From Flavobacterium sp. J49 (lineage in GTDB: Bacteria; Bacteroidota; Bacteroidia; Flavobacteriales; Flavobacteriaceae), in NCBI RefSeq assembly GCF_011742145.1, contig NZ_JAAQQU010000104.1, positions 143,938 to 207,937 on the forward strand: a stretch of DNA of 64,000 nucleotides, written 5' to 3'. This document shows positions 51,555 to 60,170 of the stretch, one piece after another; the first letter of the stretch is position 1; the number at the start of each line of letters is the position of its first letter. The notes below the pieces were generated by a model, which was given only the letters and a program-made list of their open reading frames with translations, was not told the origin of the DNA and did no database searches. Both the position numbers and the translations under genes were made by a program.

Positions 51555-53354
51555 ATGGAAATCCCATCTATTGAACTCCAACTCCAAACCTTGCCCGACA
51601 GTCCGGGTGTTTATCAATATTATGATAAAGAAGGGAAAATTTTATATGTGGGCAAAGCCAAAAACCTAAAAAAAAGGGTTACTTCATATTTCAATAAACT
51701 CCATGACAATGCTAAAACGAATGTATTAGTCAAGAAGATAGTCGAAATAAAGCACATTGTAGTTATCTCTGAAGCCGATGCGCTTTTGTTGGAAAACAAT
51801 CTCATCAAAAAACTCCAGCCACGCTATAATGTCTTGCTCAAAGACGACAAAACCTACCCTTGGATTTGCATCAAAAAAGAACCCTTTTCAAGAATATTTC
51901 CAACGCGAAGAATGGTCAAAGACGGTTCGGAATATTTTGGCCCGTACACCAATTTCAAAACAGTCAATACAATATTAGACTTGATTAAGGAATTGTATCC
52001 ATTGCGCACTTGCAACCATGATTTAAATGATGCCAATATTAAATCCAGAAAATACAAAGTCTGTTTGGAGTACCATATCGGCAACTGCAAAGGACCATGT
52101 GAAGGCTATGAAACTTTGGAACATTACCAAAAGCAAGTCGATGCCATTCGTGAAATTCTCAAAGGCAACTTCAAAGACAGTTTGCGCGATTTTAAAAAAC
52201 TGATGCAAGAATTGGCTGTGGAAATGAAATTCGAAGCCGCGCAAAAAATCAAAGAAAAAATCGAGGTTTTAGAAAATTACCAATCGCGTTCCACCATTTT
52301 AAATCCGAAAATTTCGAATGTGGATGTGTTTTCGATTGTTTCTGATGAAACGATGGCTTATGTGAATTTCCTTCAGATTTCTCATGGCGCTATTATTCGC
52401 TCGCATACGATGGAGATCAAAAAGAAGCTCGACGAAACCGATGAAGAACTTCTAGAATTGGCCGTTGTTGAGTTGAGAGAACGCTTTCACCTGACGACCA
52501 AAGAAATTATTTTGCCTTTCGAACTCGATTTTGGCGACAAAATAAAAGTCACCGTACCACAACTTGGCGACAAAAAACAAATCTTAGAACTATCGCAACG
52601 CAATGCCAAATACCAGCGTTTGGAACAATTGAAACAAATCCAAATTGTTGATCCCGAAAGGCATACGAACCGAATTATGGCACAAATGCAAAAAGATTTA
52701 CGGCTTCCAACCGAACCGCGACACATTGAATGCTTTGACAACTCTAATATTCAAGGAACCAATCCGGTTTCGGCTTGTGTGGTTTTTAAAGATGGAAAAC
52801 CGAGCAAAAAAGACTACCGCCATTTCAACATCAAAACTGTCGAAGGCCCGAATGATTTTGCCTCAATGGAAGAAGTTGTTTACCGAAGATATAAACGTCT
52901 GCTTGATGAAAACCAACCATTACCGCAACTCATCATTATTGACGGCGGAAAAGGCCAATTATCTTCAGCATTAAAAAGTATTGACGATTTAGGATTGCGA
53001 GGTAAAATCGCTATCATTGGCATTGCCAAAAGATTAGAAGAATTGTTTTATCCCGGTGATTCGGTGCCTTTGTATTTGGATAAAAAATCGGAAACTTTAA
53101 AAATCATACAGCATTTGCGCAACGAAGCTCACCGTTTCGGAATTACCCATCATCGCGACAAACGAAGTAAATCGGCTTTGCAAACTTCGATAGAAACCAT
53201 TCCCGGAATAGGAGAAAAAACCATGTTGGCACTGATAAAACATTTTAAAAGTGTTAAAAGATTACAATTGGCTACAGAAAAAGAAATTTCTGAGGTTGTT
53301 GGTGCGTCAAAAGCCAAAAAAATTTCCGAATTTTACAACATCAGCAAATCCTAG
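51555..53354 (+). CDS. uvrC: Excinuclease ABC subunit C
   Basis: A 599-residue nuclease subunit making both incisions in nucleotide-excision repair. The GIY-YIG domain is at the N-terminus (SPGVYQYYDKEGKILYVGKAKNLKKR, about 16-41). A Cys-bearing segment CLEYHIGNCKGPCEGY lies near 170-185, and a UVR helix near 205-240. The C-terminal RNase-H-like nuclease has ECFDNSNIQGTNPVSA and IIDGGKGQLSSA. Two helix-hairpin-helix motifs are near the end (IPGIGEKTMLALIKHF). Complete length. The patatin gene begins nine bases after the stop. Confidence 0.96.
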   Translation: MEIPSIELQLQTLPDSPGVYQYYDKEGKILYVGKAKNLKKRVTSYFNKLHDNAKTNVLVKKIVEIKHIVVISEADALLLENNLIKKLQPRYNVLLKDDKTYPWICIKKEPFSRIFPTRRMVKDGSEYFGPYTNFKTVNTILDLIKELYPLRTCNHDLNDANIKSRKYKVCLEYHIGNCKGPCEGYETLEHYQKQVDAIREILKGNFKDSLRDFKKLMQELAVEMKFEAAQKIKEKIEVLENYQSRSTILNPKISNVDVFSIVSDETMAYVNFLQISHGAIIRSHTMEIKKKLDETDEELLELAVVELRERFHLTTKEIILPFELDFGDKIKVTVPQLGDKKQILELSQRNAKYQRLEQLKQIQIVDPERHTNRIMAQMQKDLRLPTEPRHIECFDNSNIQGTNPVSACVVFKDGKPSKKDYRHFNIKTVEGPNDFASMEEVVYRRYKRLLDENQPLPQLIIIDGGKGQLSSALKSIDDLGLRGKIAIIGIAKRLEELFYPGDSVPLYLDKKSETLKIIQHLRNEAHRFGITHHRDKRSKSALQTSIETIPGIGEKTMLALIKHFKSVKRLQLATEKEISEVVGASKAKKISEFYNISKS

Positions 53355-53363
53355 TCTCAATTT

Positions 53364-55577
53364 ATGAAAAAAACTATACTGCTTCTTGTTGGACTCTTAT
53401 TTCTTCAAGTAGTTGTGGCACAAGATTCTACTAAAACCAAAAGACCCAAGATCGGTTTGGTGCTTAGCGGCGGCGGTGCCAAAGGATTTGCCCATATTGG
53501 TGTTTTAAAAGTATTGGAAGAATCCGGAGTTAAAATCGACTACATCGGCGGAACCAGTATGGGTGCGGTGGTTGGCGGTTTGTATGCCTCAGGTTACAGC
53601 GCTGCTCAAATCGATTCTATTTTTTACAACACCAACTTTGACGAATTACTCCAAGACTACATTCCGCGTTCTTCTAAGAATTTTTATGAGAAGCGAAACG
53701 ACGAAATGTATGCGATTTCATTGCCTTTTCACAAATTTAAAATTGGGATTCCCATTGCCCTTTCTAAGGGAATGTATAACTATAATTTGTTGTCAAAACT
53801 GACGCATAAGGTTAGACACGTTAGAAAATTTAACCAACTCCCGATTCCGTTTTTGTGTGTGGCCACTGATATTGAAACCGGAGAACCCATCGTCTTGAAA
53901 GACGGTTATTTGGCGCAAGCTTTGTTAGCCAGTTCGGCCTTTCCCTCTTTGTTCTCTCCCGTTGAAATTGACGGCAGGGTTTTAATTGACGGCGGAGTAG
54001 TCAATAACTATCCGGCAGAAGAAGTGCGTAAAATGGGTGCCGATATCATCATTGGTGTTGATGTTCAGGATGATTTAAAAAATCGAGACGCGTTGAAAGA
54101 TGCCACTCGGATTTTGGTACAAATCACCAATTTGGACATGATTAAAAGCATGAATGACAAAAAGAAAATCACCGACATTTACATCAAACCCGATATTTCA
54201 AATTATGGGGTAATTTCTTTTGACCAAGGCAGAGAAATCATCAAAAAGGGTGAAATTGCTGCTTTACTCGAATTGGAAAAAATAAAAAGGCTGGCCAATC
54301 CCGACAGTCTCTATGTAATGAACAAGTTCTCAGGAAGTGCAGACTCTTTGTTTATTAAAAGCATTAGTCTTAACAGACTTGATAATTACACTCGAGCCTA
54401 TGTATTGGGTAAACTGCGTTTTAAAAACGGCAAAAAAATCAGTTATGAGGATTTAAAGACCGGCATCAACAACATCAATGCTACTCAAAACTTCAGCAGA
54501 ATAAGTTATACTATCGAGCCCTATCAAGGCGCCGATGAGTTAAAACTGAGCCTTACGGAAAACGCCACAAAAACCTTTTTGAAATTTGGTTTACACTATG
54601 ATGGCCTATACAAAAGCGCGCTTTTGACCAACATCACCCAAAAAAAATCACTTTTTAAAAACGATGTCGTTTCACTCGACGTAGGTCTTGGCGATAATAT
54701 CAGATATAATTTGGATTACTATATCGACAACGGTTTTTACTGGAGTTTCGGACTCAAATCTCGTTTCAACCAATTCAATCGAAATGTTGAAACCGATTTT
54801 CGAGACGGAATTGTTTTGGGACAATTGGGATTGAGTACGCTCAACATTGACTTTTCTGATTTTACCAACCAAGCTTATATGCAAACGGTTTTCATACAAA
54901 AGTTTCTCATTGGCGCCGGTCTGGAATTCAAACATCTGAAAATCAGATCCGAAAATTTGGGAGATATAAATCCAACTTTTGAAAAAAGCAATTATACCAG
55001 CGTTTTTGGTTATATGAAATATGATTCTTTTGACAACAAATTATTCCCGAAGAAAGGATGGTTTTTCTCAGGAGATATACAATCTTTTATATACTCTTCT
55101 GATTACACTCAAGAATTTAACAGATATTCAATAGCCAAAGGAGAAATTGGTGTAGTAAAAACATTTTACAAAAAAGCAACTGTCAAGATACAGTCTGATT
55201 TAGGATTTGCTTTTGGCAATGACAGCGTTCACTTTTTTGATTTTGTGCTTGGCGGTTATGGCTACAACACAATCAATAACTTCAAACATTTTTATGGCTA
55301 TGACTTTTTGAGTTTGTCTGCGGATAGTTACATCAAGTCTTGTATTACTTTTGATTACGAATTTTTCAAAAAAAATCATGTCAATTTTGCCGCTAACTTT
55401 GCCAATGTAGAAGATGATTTGTTCCGAACCGGCAATTGGCTTTCGAAACCAACTTACAACGGTTATGCCATTGGCTATGCTTTGGAATCGGTTATCGGTC
55501 CGGTGGAAGTTAAATACACTTGGTCACCCGAACTCACCCGAGGCTATACTTTTATCAGTGTCGGATTTTGGTTCTAA
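53364..55577 (+). CDS. Patatin-like phospholipase fused to POTRA and outer-membrane barrel
   Basis: A 737-residue outer-membrane protein. The signal peptide ends near residue 20 (VVVAQ). The patatin domain (about 28-240) carries the oxyanion motif LSGGGAKGFAHIG, the nucleophile motif GTSMGA and the second dyad element LIDGGVVNNYPAEE. A POTRA-like region follows at about 330-395 (YVLGKLRFKNGKKISYEDLKTGINNINA), then a C-terminal Omp85-type beta-barrel (about 400-737) ending in an aromatic strand (TFISVGFWF). This arrangement resembles type Vd secretion proteins such as PlpD. It lies nine bases after uvrC. Confidence 0.88.
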   Translation: MKKTILLLVGLLFLQVVVAQDSTKTKRPKIGLVLSGGGAKGFAHIGVLKVLEESGVKIDYIGGTSMGAVVGGLYASGYSAAQIDSIFYNTNFDELLQDYIPRSSKNFYEKRNDEMYAISLPFHKFKIGIPIALSKGMYNYNLLSKLTHKVRHVRKFNQLPIPFLCVATDIETGEPIVLKDGYLAQALLASSAFPSLFSPVEIDGRVLIDGGVVNNYPAEEVRKMGADIIIGVDVQDDLKNRDALKDATRILVQITNLDMIKSMNDKKKITDIYIKPDISNYGVISFDQGREIIKKGEIAALLELEKIKRLANPDSLYVMNKFSGSADSLFIKSISLNRLDNYTRAYVLGKLRFKNGKKISYEDLKTGINNINATQNFSRISYTIEPYQGADELKLSLTENATKTFLKFGLHYDGLYKSALLTNITQKKSLFKNDVVSLDVGLGDNIRYNLDYYIDNGFYWSFGLKSRFNQFNRNVETDFRDGIVLGQLGLSTLNIDFSDFTNQAYMQTVFIQKFLIGAGLEFKHLKIRSENLGDINPTFEKSNYTSVFGYMKYDSFDNKLFPKKGWFFSGDIQSFIYSSDYTQEFNRYSIAKGEIGVVKTFYKKATVKIQSDLGFAFGNDSVHFFDFVLGGYGYNTINNFKHFYGYDFLSLSADSYIKSCITFDYEFFKKNHVNFAANFANVEDDLFRTGNWLSKPTYNGYAIGYALESVIGPVEVKYTWSPELTRGYTFISVGFWF

Positions 55578-55602
55578 AATTTTAATTCAATCGCAAAAAA
55601 TA

Positions 55603-55610
55603 TATTTTTG
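55603..55610 (+). promoter_or_regulatory. -7 box of the amino-acid permease promoter
   Basis: TATTTTTG matches TAnnTTTG, 56 bases before the start at 55667. Confidence 0.4.
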
Positions 55611-55666
55611 CAGTACATGAAACATAAAAAACTATATTTGAAAGCTATTAACTAAACTAACTATTT

Positions 55667-57148
55667 ATGTCAATTTGGAAAAGAAAACCCATGGCGCTAC
55701 TATTAGCAGAAGCGTCAGAATCTGAAAAAGGATTAAAAAGAACACTAACCGCTTGGTCTTTGGTTGCCTTGGGAATTGGAGCAATTATTGGGGCCGGTCT
55801 ATTCGTTAGAACTGCCACTGCTGCGGCTCAAAATGCAGGACCATCTGTAACGATAGGCTTTATTGTGGCTGCTATTGGTTGTGCTTTAGCCGGATTGTGT
55901 TATGCTGAATTGTCCTCTTCTATTCCCATTGCCGGAAGTGCATACACTTATACTTACGCAACGATGGGTGAATTCCTGGCTTGGATTATCGGATGGGATT
56001 TGATTTTGGAATATGCTGTTGGAGCAGCTACTGTAGGTATTGCTTGGAGTGAATACCTCAACAACCTGCTGGTCAATGTGCTCCATGTGAGCCCAATTCC
56101 GTATGAACTTTGCCACTCTCCTTTCCAAACTTCAGTTGATGGAGTTAACGGAATTATCAATTTACCGGCATTATTTATTGTTGGTGTTATCAGTTTACTT
56201 TTAATCAAAGGAACACAAGAATCCGCATTTGTAAACGGAATTATTGTTGTAGTAAAAGTAGCTATCGTAGTAATGATCATTGTTTTTGGTTGGAGTTTTA
56301 TCAATGATGCCAATCATACACCTTACATTCCGGAACCAAGTGTATTTACTGACGAACATGGGATTGGTCATAGTTATGGTGGTATACTGGGTATTCTCGG
56401 TGCGGCCGGAACAGTTTTCTTTGCTTTCATAGGATTTGATGCCGTGAGTACAGCGGCCCAAGAAACCAAAAATCCAAAACGCGATATGCCTATTGGGATT
56501 TTAGGTTCATTGGCTATTTGTACTGTTTTATACATATTGTTCGCACACGTTTTAACCGGTGTGGCTACTGTTGAAGATTTCAGAACCGGTGGAAAAGAAG
56601 CTTCAGTTTCTTTTGCAATTCAAAAATATATGTTGGGCTACGAATGGTTAGCTCAATTTGTTACTGTAGCGATTTTAGCCGGATTCTCTTCTGTTATTTT
56701 AGTAATGTTATTAGGTCAATCCAGAGTTTTCTACTCTATGGGTAAAGATGGTTTGTTGCCAAAAGCATTTAGTGAAGTACATCCAAAATACAAAACACCA
56801 TACAAAGCCAACTTAGCCATCTTAGTGATTGTGGGCCTTTTTGCCGCTTTTGTTCCCGGTGATATTGTTGGTGATATGACCAGTATTGGTACCTTATTTG
56901 CCTTTATTTTGGTGTGCATTTCTGTGATTGTGCTGAGAAAAACCGAGCCGGATATGAAACGTGAATTCAAAACGCCTTTTGTACCATTGGTGCCAATATT
57001 AGGAATCATTGTTTGTTTGGCTATGATTTATGGCTTAGGTTGGACCAACTGGTTAAGACTGATAGGTTGGTTGGCTTTAGGTTTTATAGTTTACTTTGGT
57101 TACAGTAAAAAAAGAAGCAAACTAAACAACCCAAATAATCAAGAATAA
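55667..57148 (+). CDS. APC-family amino-acid permease (cationic amino-acid transporter type)
   Basis: A 493-residue inner-membrane transporter with about 12-14 helices. The N-terminal helix carries the APC signature GIGAIIGAGLFVRT. It has PSVTIGFIVAAIGCALAGLCYAEL in TM2 and AGSAYTYTYATMGEFLAWIIGWDLILEY in TM3, a strong APC/CAT family pattern. FIGFDAVSTAAQETKNPKRDMP is the TM6-7 family motif. The substrate is unknown. Downstream genes for tyrosine breakdown make an aromatic or related amino acid a possibility, but CAT-type permeases often move other amino acids. Confidence 0.9.
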   Translation: MSIWKRKPMALLLAEASESEKGLKRTLTAWSLVALGIGAIIGAGLFVRTATAAAQNAGPSVTIGFIVAAIGCALAGLCYAELSSSIPIAGSAYTYTYATMGEFLAWIIGWDLILEYAVGAATVGIAWSEYLNNLLVNVLHVSPIPYELCHSPFQTSVDGVNGIINLPALFIVGVISLLLIKGTQESAFVNGIIVVVKVAIVVMIIVFGWSFINDANHTPYIPEPSVFTDEHGIGHSYGGILGILGAAGTVFFAFIGFDAVSTAAQETKNPKRDMPIGILGSLAICTVLYILFAHVLTGVATVEDFRTGGKEASVSFAIQKYMLGYEWLAQFVTVAILAGFSSVILVMLLGQSRVFYSMGKDGLLPKAFSEVHPKYKTPYKANLAILVIVGLFAAFVPGDIVGDMTSIGTLFAFILVCISVIVLRKTEPDMKREFKTPFVPLVPILGIIVCLAMIYGLGWTNWLRLIGWLALGFIVYFGYSKKRSKLNNPNNQE

Positions 57149-57168
57149 TTCAATAGTATAATTTTAAT

Positions 57169-57210
57169 AAAAGGATTAAAGAGTCAACTAAAACTCTTTA
57201 ATCCTTTTTT
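57169..57210 (+). terminator. Intrinsic terminator after the permease gene
   Basis: AAAAGGATTAAAGAGT pairs with ACTCTTTAATCCTTTT (16 bp) with an eight-base loop, followed by T's. Confidence 0.9.
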
Positions 57211-57285
57211 GTTTTTTAAAAATTTGACAATTATCATTTTTAGAATTTATATTATTACGATATTTGTATAGCAAAAAATCATTTT

Positions 57286-57360
57286 ATGATAATACTATTG
57301 GCCATTATCGCCGCTTTTGGCATGGGAATCGTTGTAGGTAAGAACCTTAAAGACAAATAA
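57286..57360 (+). CDS. Possible 24-residue membrane microprotein
   Basis: ATG at 57286 opens a frame of 24 residues. It is a hydrophobic helix (MIILLAIIAAFGMGIVVG) with a short basic tail (KNLKDK), ending at TAA 57360. It is preceded by a near-consensus -7 box (GATATTTG, ending at 57266). Such tiny single-helix proteins exist, but there is no independent evidence that it is expressed. Confidence 0.4.
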   Translation: MIILLAIIAAFGMGIVVGKNLKDK

Positions 57361-57451
57361 TTTCTGAAATATGACTTCGGCTTGGCAAGATTTATTAGCA
57401 CATTTAAAATTCCTCATCAAGAGAAATCCTGAATGAGCATTCTTTCTTTTA

Positions 57452-57466
57452 GCTGAAAATTTCAGC
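57452..57466. promoter_or_regulatory. Perfect 15-base palindrome upstream of hmgA
   Basis: GCTGAAA-A-TTTCAGC lies 45 bases before the hmgA start. It could be an operator for a dimeric regulator of homogentisate breakdown or a small hairpin. No regulator gene is adjacent. Confidence 0.3.
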
Positions 57467-57510
57467 CCTAATTTATTTTTTACCCTAATAAATTTTAAAA
57501 TTAAAAGATT

Positions 57511-58668
57511 ATGCCATTATATCATAAACTGGGAAATATTCCCCCTAAAAGACATACCATTTTTCGCAAACCTAACGGCGACTTGTACTACGAACAACTG
57601 TTCGGCACTGTAGGTTTTGATGGCATGTCAACCAACTCCTATCACGAGCACCGACCAACGCAGGTTAAGGAAATCAGAAGTCAATATAGTGTTGCTCCCA
57701 AAATTTCCAAAGCCAATAATATTCAATCGTATCGCCTTCGTGGATTTCAGGTAAATCCGGAAAACGATTTTTTGGAAAGCCGAAAAATTGTCTTAACCAA
57801 CTCGGATTGCCACATAGTGTTGGCCGCACCCAAAAATTCGACCACCGAGTATTTCTATAAAAATACCGATTCCGATGAAATGATTTTCATCCACAAAGGT
57901 TCTGGGAAATTGAGAACCATGTTGGGCAATATCGATTTCAAATACGGAGATTATTTAATCATTCCGCGTGGAATAATTTACAAAATCGATTTTGACACCG
58001 AAGACAATCGTCTGTTTATTGTAGAATCACACCGACCAATTTATACGCCAAAACGCTACCGAAACTGGTTCGGACAATTATTAGAACATTCGCCTTTTTG
58101 CGAACGCGATATCCGTAGACCATATGAATTGGAAACCCACAACGAAAAAGGCGAGTTTGTGATTAAAGTCAAAAAGAAAGACGAAATCTTTGACATGGTC
58201 TATGCCACACATCCTTTTGATGTCATTGGTTACGACGGTTACAATTACCCGTATGCTTTTTCTATTCACGATTTCGAACCAATTACCGGAAGAATTCACC
58301 AACCACCACCGGTACATCAAACTTTTGAAACCGATGCGTTTGTGGTTTGCTCTTTTGTGCCTCGTTTGTACGACTACCATCCGGATGCTATTCCGGCGCC
58401 ATATAACCACAGCAACATCGATTCTGATGAAGTATTGTACTATGTAGATGGTGATTTTATGAGCCGAAACGACATTGAAGCCGGACACATTTCATTACAC
58501 CCGGCCGGAATTCCGCATGGTCCGCACCCCGGCGCTGCAGAAAGAAGTATCGGCAAAAAAGACACGCAAGAATTAGCGGTAATGGTAGACACGTTCAAAC
58601 CTTTAATGGTCACCGAAGAAGCCATGAAAATTGCCGATGATAAGTACTATCAATCTTGGTTAGAGTAA
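57511..58668 (+). CDS. hmgA: Homogentisate 1,2-dioxygenase
   Basis: A 385-residue ring-cleaving iron dioxygenase that turns homogentisate into maleylacetoacetate in tyrosine and phenylalanine breakdown. The C-terminal cupin contains the iron-site segments: PYNHSNIDSDEVLYY supplies His and Glu, and LHPAGIPHGPHPGA supplies the second His. HQPPPVHQTFET and FVVCSFVPRLYDYHPDAIPAPY precede them, all family hallmarks. The size is slightly under the eukaryotic enzyme (about 445), as is common in this phylum. hppD follows after 53 bases on the same strand, so the two consecutive pathway steps are encoded together. Confidence 0.94.
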   Translation: MPLYHKLGNIPPKRHTIFRKPNGDLYYEQLFGTVGFDGMSTNSYHEHRPTQVKEIRSQYSVAPKISKANNIQSYRLRGFQVNPENDFLESRKIVLTNSDCHIVLAAPKNSTTEYFYKNTDSDEMIFIHKGSGKLRTMLGNIDFKYGDYLIIPRGIIYKIDFDTEDNRLFIVESHRPIYTPKRYRNWFGQLLEHSPFCERDIRRPYELETHNEKGEFVIKVKKKDEIFDMVYATHPFDVIGYDGYNYPYAFSIHDFEPITGRIHQPPPVHQTFETDAFVVCSFVPRLYDYHPDAIPAPYNHSNIDSDEVLYYVDGDFMSRNDIEAGHISLHPAGIPHGPHPGAAERSIGKKDTQELAVMVDTFKPLMVTEEAMKIADDKYYQSWLE

Positions 58669-58688
58669 AAAATTAAACACAACTTTCG

Positions 58689-58703
58689 GGGAATGACATT
58701 CCC
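58689..58703. promoter_or_regulatory. Palindrome between hmgA and hppD
   Basis: GGGAATG-A-CATTCCC followed by TTTT. It could fold as a weak hairpin (stem GGGAA/TTCCC) that reduces read-through into hppD or protects mRNA ends, or act as a binding site. Confidence 0.35.
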
Positions 58704-58721
58704 TTTTAAATAGATTATATT

Positions 58722-59882
58722 ATGTCAAAAGAAATAAAATCCGTGGAATACGGACTTGAAAAAATATTTGAGGGCGCACAAGATTTTTTGCCGCTTTTAG
58801 GAACCGATTATGTAGAATTTTATGTGGGTAACGCCAAACAAGCTGCCCATTTTTACAAAACTGCTTTTGGTTTTCAGTCCCACGCCTATGCCGGTCTAGA
58901 AACCGGAATGAGAGACCGAGCGTCTTATGTTTTGAAACAGGACAAAATCCGTTTAGTATTAACCACAGCTTTAAACAGCGATTCTCCTATTGGTGAACAC
59001 GTAAAAAAACATGGCGATGGTGTGAAAATAATTGCTTTATGGGTGGAAGATGCTCGTTCTGCTTTTGAAGAAACTACCAAGCGCGGAGCAAAAGTTTACA
59101 TGGAACCAACCGTAGAAAAAGACGAGCACGGAGAAGTAGTTCGCGCCGGAATTTATACTTACGGCGAAACCGTTCACATGTTTGTAGAACGTAAAAATTA
59201 CCACGGTTCCTTCTTACCGGGCTATAAAGAATGGAAATCCGATTACAATCCGAAACCGGTTGGTTTAAAATATGTAGACCACATGGTAGGTAATGTAGGT
59301 TGGAACGAAATGAACACTTGGGTAAAATGGTACGAAGACGTAATGGGATTTGTAAACTTCCTTTCGTTTGACGACAAACAAATTACCACTGAATATTCTG
59401 CTTTGATGTCAAAAGTAATGAGTAACGGTAATGGTAGAATCAAATTCCCAATCAATGAACCGGCCGAAGGAAAAAAACGTTCACAAATTGAAGAATATTT
59501 GGATTTCTATGAAGGATCAGGTGTGCAGCACATTGCCGTAGCGACCGACGACATCATCACCACAGTTGCTGATATGCGCGCCAGAGGAATTGAATTCTTA
59601 ACCACTCCTCCTCAAGCGTATTATGATGCGATTCCTGAAAGATTGAAAGATCATATGAGCAAATTCAAAGAAGACATTAATGAACTTCAAAAATTAGGGA
59701 TCATGATTGATGCGGATGACGAGGGTTATTTATTACAAATTTTCACCCGGCCGGTTGAAGACCGACCAACTTTGTTTTTCGAGATTATTCAAAGAATGGG
59801 CGCCAGAGGTTTTGGTGCCGGAAATTTCAAAGCTCTATTTGAGTCTATTGAAAGGGAACAAATGTTACGAGGAACACTGTAA
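58722..59882 (+). CDS. hppD: 4-hydroxyphenylpyruvate dioxygenase
   Basis: A 386-residue non-haem iron enzyme converting 4-hydroxyphenylpyruvate to homogentisate, the step just before HmgA. It is a two-domain vicinal-oxygen-chelate fold. The N-terminal domain begins TDYVEFYVGNAKQAAHFYKTAFGF. The catalytic domain carries the three iron ligands: His in LKYVDHMVGNVG (about 187), His in GSGVQHIAVATDD (about 270) and Glu in PTLFFEIIQRMGARGFGAGNFKALF (about 351). The last motif is the conserved C-terminal helix gate. Complete length. Confidence 0.95.
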   Translation: MSKEIKSVEYGLEKIFEGAQDFLPLLGTDYVEFYVGNAKQAAHFYKTAFGFQSHAYAGLETGMRDRASYVLKQDKIRLVLTTALNSDSPIGEHVKKHGDGVKIIALWVEDARSAFEETTKRGAKVYMEPTVEKDEHGEVVRAGIYTYGETVHMFVERKNYHGSFLPGYKEWKSDYNPKPVGLKYVDHMVGNVGWNEMNTWVKWYEDVMGFVNFLSFDDKQITTEYSALMSKVMSNGNGRIKFPINEPAEGKKRSQIEEYLDFYEGSGVQHIAVATDDIITTVADMRARGIEFLTTPPQAYYDAIPERLKDHMSKFKEDINELQKLGIMIDADDEGYLLQIFTRPVEDRPTLFFEIIQRMGARGFGAGNFKALFESIEREQMLRGTL

Positions 59883-59968
59883 AAATTAAAATTTGTTAAA
59901 CATAATTTAAAAAATAGCCTTAAAAAAGTCTATGTTTTATTAATTTATTGTTAAAGTTGGTTTTTTGC

Positions 59969-60000
59969 TTGTAATAATGCAACAGGTTGAATTATCTTTG
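59969..60000 (+). promoter_or_regulatory. Promoter of a possible small RNA
   Basis: TTG at 59969-59971, a 21-base spacer, then TATCTTTG at 59993-60000. This fits the Bacteroidota promoter pattern and points to a start near 60006, far from any coding start. Confidence 0.55.
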
Positions 60001-60005
60001 CAGCA

Positions 60006-60120
60006 TCAAAAAAGAGGGGTGGTTCCCTCAACTTTTGGATAAATTTTCATAATTTATAGTTTTTTGGTTGGTTAATAGCATAAAAACTCAGTCATTAATT
60101 TGATTGGGTTTTTTTGTTTT
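60006..60120 (+). ncRNA. Candidate free-standing small RNA
   Basis: A transcript of about 112 bases is bounded by a consensus promoter and an intrinsic terminator in the 288-base gap between hppD and the DUF3108 gene. It can form three hairpins: GAGGG-GTGGTT-CCCTC (60014-60029), ATAAATT-TTCAT-AATTTAT (60039-60057) and the terminator (60083-60112). No open frame of note lies within it. It might match a known structured-RNA family of flavobacteria, such as Flavo-1, but I cannot confirm this. Alternatively it is a leader for the downstream gene, although that gene has its own -7 box. Confidence 0.5.
60083..60120 (+). terminator. Intrinsic terminator of the small-RNA-like unit
   Basis: AAAACTCAGTCA-TTAATT-TGATTGGGTTTT, a 12-bp stem with two wobble pairs, followed by TTTGTTTT. 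Confidence 0.75.
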
Positions 60121-60122
60121 AA

Positions 60123-60130
60123 TACTTTTG
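60123..60130 (+). promoter_or_regulatory. -7 box of the DUF3108 gene promoter
   Basis: TACTTTTG matches TAnnTTTG, 40 bases before the start at 60171. A TTG 16 bases upstream lies inside the preceding terminator. Confidence 0.45.
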
Positions 60131-60170
60131 GAACAGATATTGCACTTACAGTTTTAAAAATCACTATTCA

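Larger units (their letters stand above)
57149..57510 (+). other. 362-base intergenic region before hmgA
   Basis: It holds the permease terminator, a possible 24-residue reading frame (57286-57360), a 21-residue frame of doubtful value at 57371-57436, and a perfect palindrome at 57452-57466. Otherwise it is AT-rich with no recognisable element. Confidence 0.6.

Noticed and set aside
57371-57436. 21-codon frame upstream of hmgA
   Set aside because: Too short, mixed composition, no promoter box or coupling. Not supported as a gene.
58081-58488. 135-codon minus-strand frame inside hmgA
   Set aside because: Antisense to the iron-binding core of hmgA, no independent support.
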